Part shown: piece by piece, positions 4,494 to 8,140 of the stretch
Numbering within the stretch: the first letter of the stretch is position 1
Layout: the number at the start of each line of letters is the position of its first letter
Assembly (NCBI GenBank): GCA_003142355.1
Contig: PLMF01000290.1
Span: 1,042 to 9,181, forward strand
Reading direction: 5' to 3'
Length of the DNA stretch: 8,140 nucleotides
DNA from: Bryobacterales bacterium
GTDB lineage: Bacteria > Acidobacteriota > Terriglobia > Bryobacterales > Bryobacteraceae
The notes under the pieces: model-generated
The model's database searches: none
The model's input: only the letters and a program-made list of their open reading frames with translations
Told to the model about the DNA's origin: nothing
Made by a program: the position numbers and the translations under genes

Positions 4494-5333
4494 ATGGACG
4501 TTTACGAGGAATTGGTGCGGCTCCGCAACCTGGGGCAGAAGTGCGCGCTCGCCACCATCGTCGAGGTGCGTGGGTCCATCCCCAGCTATGAGACCGCCAA
4601 GCTCCTGGTGCGCGAGGACGGGTCCATGATCGGCACCATCGGCGGCGGCTGCGTCGAGGCCGAGGTGTGGAACGCCGCCCGGGAGGTCATCCAGACGGAA
4701 AAACCCAAGCACCTCACCTTCAACCTGGGACAGGACGCGGCCTACGATAACGGCCTCATCTGTGGCGGCCAGCTCGATGTCTTCGTCGAGCCGGTGCTGC
4801 CCATTCCGCGCGCCTTCATCTTCGGCGCCGGACACATCTCGAAAAGCCTCTCCAAGGTCGCCACGCTGGCGGGTTTCGCCACCGTGGTGGTGGATGACCG
4901 CGACACCTTCGCCAGCCGCGAGCGCTTCCCCGAAGCCGCCGAGGTGCACGCCGCCGAGTACGAGCAGGTTTTCCCCAACCTCCGGATCGACGAGACCGGT
5001 TATGTCGTCATCGTCACGCGCGGCCATCGCGACGACATGCGCGTGCTCAAGCTTGCCATTGCCACGCCCGCGCGCTATATCGCCATGATCGGCAGCAAGC
5101 GCAAAGTGCTGAACGTCATCTGCGAACTGGAGAAGGAAGGGATTCCCCGCGCCGCCCTCGAACGCATCCATGCCCCCATGGGCCTCGACATCGGCGCCGT
5201 TTCTCCCGAGGAGATCGCTATTTCGGTGGCCGCGGAAATGATCGCCGTGCGCCGCGGCGCGGCGTCCAACTGGCGCTCGCTTTCGATGTCGGTGTTCGCC
5301 GGCGAATCGTTGCGGGCCGTGCTGGCCAAGTGA
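4494..5333 (+). CDS. xdhC: XdhC/CoxI-family molybdoenzyme maturation factor
   Basis: Cytoplasmic accessory protein of 279 aa. XdhC-type proteins bind molybdenum cofactor and help its sulfuration and insertion into xanthine dehydrogenase-family hydroxylases. N-terminal CoxI part: GSIPSYETAKLLV at 27-39, GTIGGGCVEAEV at 47-58 and ICGGQLDVFVEP at 89-100, with conserved Cys53 and Cys90. C-terminal Rossmann part: FIFGAGHISKSLSKVA at 108-123, VVVDDRD at 131-137, VIVTRGHRDD at 172-181, YIAMIGSKRKV at 195-205, and HAPMGLDIGAVSPEEIAISVAAEM at 226-249. Length and domain order are normal. The usual PR and GA of the first motif are PS and TA here, a variant in an otherwise standard protein. The start follows the TATAAT box. 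The stop overlaps the mocA start (GTGA). No hydroxylase subunits are in the window, so the client enzyme is encoded elsewhere. Confidence 0.92.
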   Translation: MDVYEELVRLRNLGQKCALATIVEVRGSIPSYETAKLLVREDGSMIGTIGGGCVEAEVWNAAREVIQTEKPKHLTFNLGQDAAYDNGLICGGQLDVFVEPVLPIPRAFIFGAGHISKSLSKVATLAGFATVVVDDRDTFASRERFPEAAEVHAAEYEQVFPNLRIDETGYVVIVTRGHRDDMRVLKLAIATPARYIAMIGSKRKVLNVICELEKEGIPRAALERIHAPMGLDIGAVSPEEIAISVAAEMIAVRRGAASNWRSLSMSVFAGESLRAVLAK

Positions 5334-5905
5334 GCGCCGGCCTCATTCTAGCCGCCGGCGAATCGCGCCGCATGGGTTTTCCGAAAGCTCTGTTGCGATA
5401 CCGCGAGGAAACGTTCCTCCACCGGCTGGCCCGCCTGTTCGCCGCGCGCTGTTCTCCGGTGATCGTGGTGCTGGGCGCCGCGGCGGACCGCATCCGTGCC
5501 GGCGGGCACTCCGCCGCCACCCTCGTCGTGAACCCCGACTGGGCGCGCGGTCAGACCACTTCCATGCAGTGCGGCCTCCGCGCCGTTCCGCCCCATGCCG
5601 ATGGCGTGCTCTTTACCCTGGTGGACCACCCCGCCGTCGCGCCCGCCACCATTGATGCTTTGCTGGCCGGGCCGCACGCCACGCTGCTGCGCGTGCCGCG
5701 GTCGAACGGTCGCCGCGGCCATCCCATCTGGTTCTCGCGCCGGCTCATCCCCGAATTTTTGGCGCTCCCCGAGACCGGCGCGGCCCGCGACGTGGTGCGC
5801 CGCCACGCCGCTCAAACCGAGTTCCTCGACGTGGACGACCCCGGCATCCTGGCCGATATCGACGACCCGGAGGCCTACCGCGGCCTCACCGGAGCGGACG
5901 CATGA
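5330..5905 (+). CDS. mocA: MobA/MocA-like nucleotidyltransferase (molybdenum cofactor cytidylyltransferase)
   Basis: NTP-transferase domain protein of 191 aa. MocA adds CMP from CTP to molybdopterin to give the cytosine dinucleotide cofactor used by xanthine dehydrogenase-family enzymes in bacteria. Motifs: nucleotide-binding LAAGESRRMGFPK at 7-19, NPDWARGQTTSMQCGL at 68-83, metal-binding LVDHP at 97-101, GRRGHPIWFSRRL at 127-139, and the C-terminal DVDDPGILADIDDPEAY at 167-183. The GTG start at 5330 is chosen because it gives GTGA overlap with the xdhC stop and the product begins right at the first strand (SAGLILAAG); no earlier start fits. Pairing with xdhC favours cytidylyl- over guanylyl-transfer (MobA), but specificity is inferred. 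Its stop overlaps the next start (ATGA). Confidence 0.9.
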   Translation: MSAGLILAAGESRRMGFPKALLRYREETFLHRLARLFAARCSPVIVVLGAAADRIRAGGHSAATLVVNPDWARGQTTSMQCGLRAVPPHADGVLFTLVDHPAVAPATIDALLAGPHATLLRVPRSNGRRGHPIWFSRRLIPEFLALPETGAARDVVRRHAAQTEFLDVDDPGILADIDDPEAYRGLTGADA

Positions 5906-8140
5906 AGATCCGGCCCGGCACGCTCCTGAAACTCGCCGGCGCGGCGCTGGCCCTGCTCCTCACGGTGGGGATCGCCGCGCCCTACCTCGGCGCCGGCCGT
6001 TACGGCGAGCGCCTCCGCGGATCGCTCGAACGCGCGCTCGGACGCCGCGTCGAGTTCCTCGGCCCCGTGCGCTTCAGTCTGTTCAAAGGCCCCGGCTTCT
6101 CGGTCGAGAACGTGGTGATTCACGAGGACCCCTCCATCGGCATCGAGCCCATGGCCTACATGGACCGGATCGATGTCACGCCCGGCTTCTGGTCCCTCGC
6201 CGGCGGCAAGTTCGTAATTGCTTCCATCCGCCTGGAAGGCGCCAGCATCAACCTCGCCAAGTCCGGTCCGGCCTCCGAGTGGGGCCGCTGGAACTTCGCT
6301 TCCCTGGTCAACCCTTCCGTGTTGCGCGCCGCCCCCGCCATCCACGTGCGCAACAGCAGCCTCCGCGACAGCCGCATCAATTTCAAGTTCGGCGACGTCA
6401 AATCGGTGTTCTACCTCACCCAAACGGATCTCGACGTCTCGCCTCCCGCTTCGCCCGGGAGCGGTTGGAGGGTTTCCGGTTCCGCCAAACTGGCCCGCAC
6501 CGATCGTTCCGCGCAGGGTCTCGGTTCCGTCACCGTGGAGGGGCGCTGGTACGTCGCGCCGGAGCGGCTCGATCTGGATGTCGAGCTCGACCGCACCGGG
6601 CTGGGCGAAATCACGGCCCTTATGCGCGGCCAGACCGGCAGCGTACACGGCACCATCTCCGCGCGCGTGCACCTCGGCGGCCCCATCGATAATATCGGCA
6701 TCCGGGGACGGCTCAACGTCGAAGACGTGCACCGCTGGGACCTGCTGCCGCCCCAGGGCCAGGGCTGGCCGCTCGATATTCGCGGCCGCCTCGACCTCGT
6801 CGCGCAGCAACTCGAGTTGCAGTCCAACTCCCCCGGCAACGCACCGCTGCCCCTCTGGTTGCGGTTCCGCGTCAACAATTACCTTTCGCAGCCGCGCTGG
6901 GCCGTGACTGTCAACTGGAACCAGTTTCCGCTGGCGCCCCTGATGGAGCTGGCGCGCCACATGGGCGCCCAGTTCCCGCCCAAGCTGAAGCTCAGCGGAA
7001 GCATGGATGGCGCCATCGGCTATTCCGGGCAGGGCAGCTTCCAGGGGGAATTGGCGTTCCACGACACGGCCGTTACCATCCCCGATTCGCCGCCCGTCCG
7101 TTTTGAACAGGCCCACATGGTGGTGGACCACGGCCACGTGCGCCTCTCGCCGGCCGTGGTGCGCACCGCCGACCAGGACCAGGCGCAAGTCGAAGCCGAC
7201 TACGCCATGGATGGGGAGACGCTCGATCTTTCCATCTCCGCCGAGGCCATGAAGGTGGCGTCGTTGCGCGCCCAGGTGGCTCTGGCCGCCGTGCCCTGGC
7301 TCGAGCAAGTCCAATCCGGCCAATGGAGCGGCCAGTTGCACTACCGCCTAGCGGCCGTCAAAGCCGGCTGGACCGGCCGTCTCCAGATCGGCGATGCTCA
7401 GATTGCCGTGCCCGGCCTGGCCGGCCCCATCGAGATCGCATCCGCGCGCGCGCAGATCGATGGCCCGCGCCTCGTGCTAGACCGCCTCCAGGCGCAGGCC
7501 GGCAAAGTCGCCTTCACCGGGGAGTATCGCTACGAGCCGGCCGCCGCGCGCCCTCACCGCCTCCGCTTGCGCGCCGAAGAAGTGGACGCCGCCGATCTCG
7601 AAGCCGTATTCATGCCTACGTTGAGCCGCAATACAAGCCTCATCTCCCGTGCCCTGGGCCGCGCCCCGGTGCCCGCCTGGTTCGCCGCGCGCGCCGTCGA
7701 AGGCACGCTGCAGATTGACGATCTGCTGCTCGCCGGCTGCCACCTCGAAAACGTCCGCGCGCGCCTCTTATGGGACGTGGCGCGCGTCGAATTCGACGGC
7801 ATCCAGGCCAAGCTCGATCGCGCCGCCATCACCGGCAAACTGGCTGTCAACCTGCGCGCCGCGCGGCCCTCCTATAAGCTCACGGCGAAGGTGAAGGGTT
7901 TGGACTGGCAAGCCGGCAAGCTGGATGCCGATGGCACCCTGGAGACTTCGGGAACCGGCAGCCAGTTGCTGGCCAACCTGAAGTCTGAAGGAAACTTCAC
8001 CGGCGCCGCTCTGGATTTCGGCACCCTGGACGCATGGCGCGGCATTTCGGGCAGCTACAACTTGGCGTGGTTCGAAACCGCCCCGCGCCTGCGCCTCACC
8101 GGCCTGAATCTGCGCACCGAGGACGAGACCTACACCGGCC
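5902..8140 (+). CDS. AsmA-family envelope protein, N-terminal 746 codons (cut by window edge)
   Basis: The reading frame opens at ATG 5902, overlapping the mocA stop, and stays open to the end of the window. It starts with a signal-anchor: MKIRPGTLLK followed by the hydrophobic stretch LAGAALALLLTVGIAAPYL (11-29). The AsmA N-terminal domain follows: LERALGRRVEF (42-52), FSLFKGPGFSVENVVIHEDP (58-77), IEPMAYMDRIDV (81-92), FWSLAGGKFVIASIRLEGASI (96-116) and EWGRWNFASL (126-135). The rest is long alternating beta-strand and linker sequence, as expected of AsmA/TamB-like proteins that reach from the inner membrane toward the outer membrane and affect lipid transport or outer-membrane assembly. 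The C-terminal AsmA region is beyond the window. The ATGA overlap implies co-translation with mocA, which is an odd partner. The family call is confident; a specific role is not. Confidence 0.87.
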   Translation, partial: MKIRPGTLLKLAGAALALLLTVGIAAPYLGAGRYGERLRGSLERALGRRVEFLGPVRFSLFKGPGFSVENVVIHEDPSIGIEPMAYMDRIDVTPGFWSLAGGKFVIASIRLEGASINLAKSGPASEWGRWNFASLVNPSVLRAAPAIHVRNSSLRDSRINFKFGDVKSVFYLTQTDLDVSPPASPGSGWRVSGSAKLARTDRSAQGLGSVTVEGRWYVAPERLDLDVELDRTGLGEITALMRGQTGSVHGTISARVHLGGPIDNIGIRGRLNVEDVHRWDLLPPQGQGWPLDIRGRLDLVAQQLELQSNSPGNAPLPLWLRFRVNNYLSQPRWAVTVNWNQFPLAPLMELARHMGAQFPPKLKLSGSMDGAIGYSGQGSFQGELAFHDTAVTIPDSPPVRFEQAHMVVDHGHVRLSPAVVRTADQDQAQVEADYAMDGETLDLSISAEAMKVASLRAQVALAAVPWLEQVQSGQWSGQLHYRLAAVKAGWTGRLQIGDAQIAVPGLAGPIEIASARAQIDGPRLVLDRLQAQAGKVAFTGEYRYEPAAARPHRLRLRAEEVDAADLEAVFMPTLSRNTSLISRALGRAPVPAWFAARAVEGTLQIDDLLLAGCHLENVRARLLWDVARVEFDGIQAKLDRAAITGKLAVNLRAARPSYKLTAKVKGLDWQAGKLDADGTLETSGTGSQLLANLKSEGNFTGAALDFGTLDAWRGISGSYNLAWFETAPRLRLTGLNLRTEDETYTG

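Noticed and set aside
5595..6692. 365-codon plus-strand frame across mocA and the start of the AsmA-like gene
   Set aside because: It is Arg/Pro-rich frame-shifted reading of two genes with clear family motifs in their own frames.
5875..7341. 488-codon open frame on the minus strand opposite the AsmA-like gene
   Set aside because: No motifs, biased composition, and the plus-strand frame shows a signal-anchor and AsmA domain with ATGA coupling to mocA.

Overview
The window is GC-rich, densely coded bacterial DNA. Short gaps, chains of 4-nt start/stop overlaps, hairpin-forming intergenic repeats and a large AsmA-like protein suggest an Acidobacteriota-type genome, perhaps a Solibacter/Bryobacterales relative. 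That assignment is an inference from style, not from a marker gene. No rRNA, tRNA, CRISPR array, transposase or integrase was seen.

Left part (1-1850, minus strand). From right to left there is a class I SAM methyltransferase, a family 2 glycosyltransferase joined to it by an ATGA overlap, a pair of converging palindromic repeats, and the N-terminal 86 codons of an L-2-hydroxyglutarate oxidase (lhgO) that runs off the left edge. A polytopic GT39-like membrane glycosyltransferase (1851-3530, plus) is transcribed divergently from the methyltransferase. The short shared start region holds a 24-bp near-palindrome with a -10-like hexamer in each arm. The three divergent genes look like an envelope-glycan or lipid-linked-sugar module.

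Middle part (3497-4461, plus). About 200 bp of nested, oppositely oriented hairpin repeats begins inside the last codons of the membrane glycosyltransferase and supplies its stop codon. A small HicB-family antitoxin-like gene follows, then a hicBA toxin-antitoxin pair. In this pair the hicA toxin is intact but hicB carries an in-frame amber codon at codon 29.

Right part (4479-8140, plus). A perfect TATAAT lies 9 nt before the ATG of xdhC. xdhC overlaps mocA (GTGA), and mocA overlaps a large AsmA-family gene (ATGA) that runs off the right edge. XdhC and MocA are maturation factors for molybdenum hydroxylases of the xanthine dehydrogenase / CO dehydrogenase / aldehyde oxidase type, but no such enzyme is encoded here. 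AsmA-like proteins act at the cell envelope, so their place in this operon is unexplained.

Most worth a second look: the toxin beside a broken antitoxin with a second HicB upstream; the two repeat families, whose copies differ by compensatory stem changes; the use of repeat ends as stop codons; and the recurring TAnnnT box 9-11 nt before start codons, which suggests very short or absent 5' leaders.
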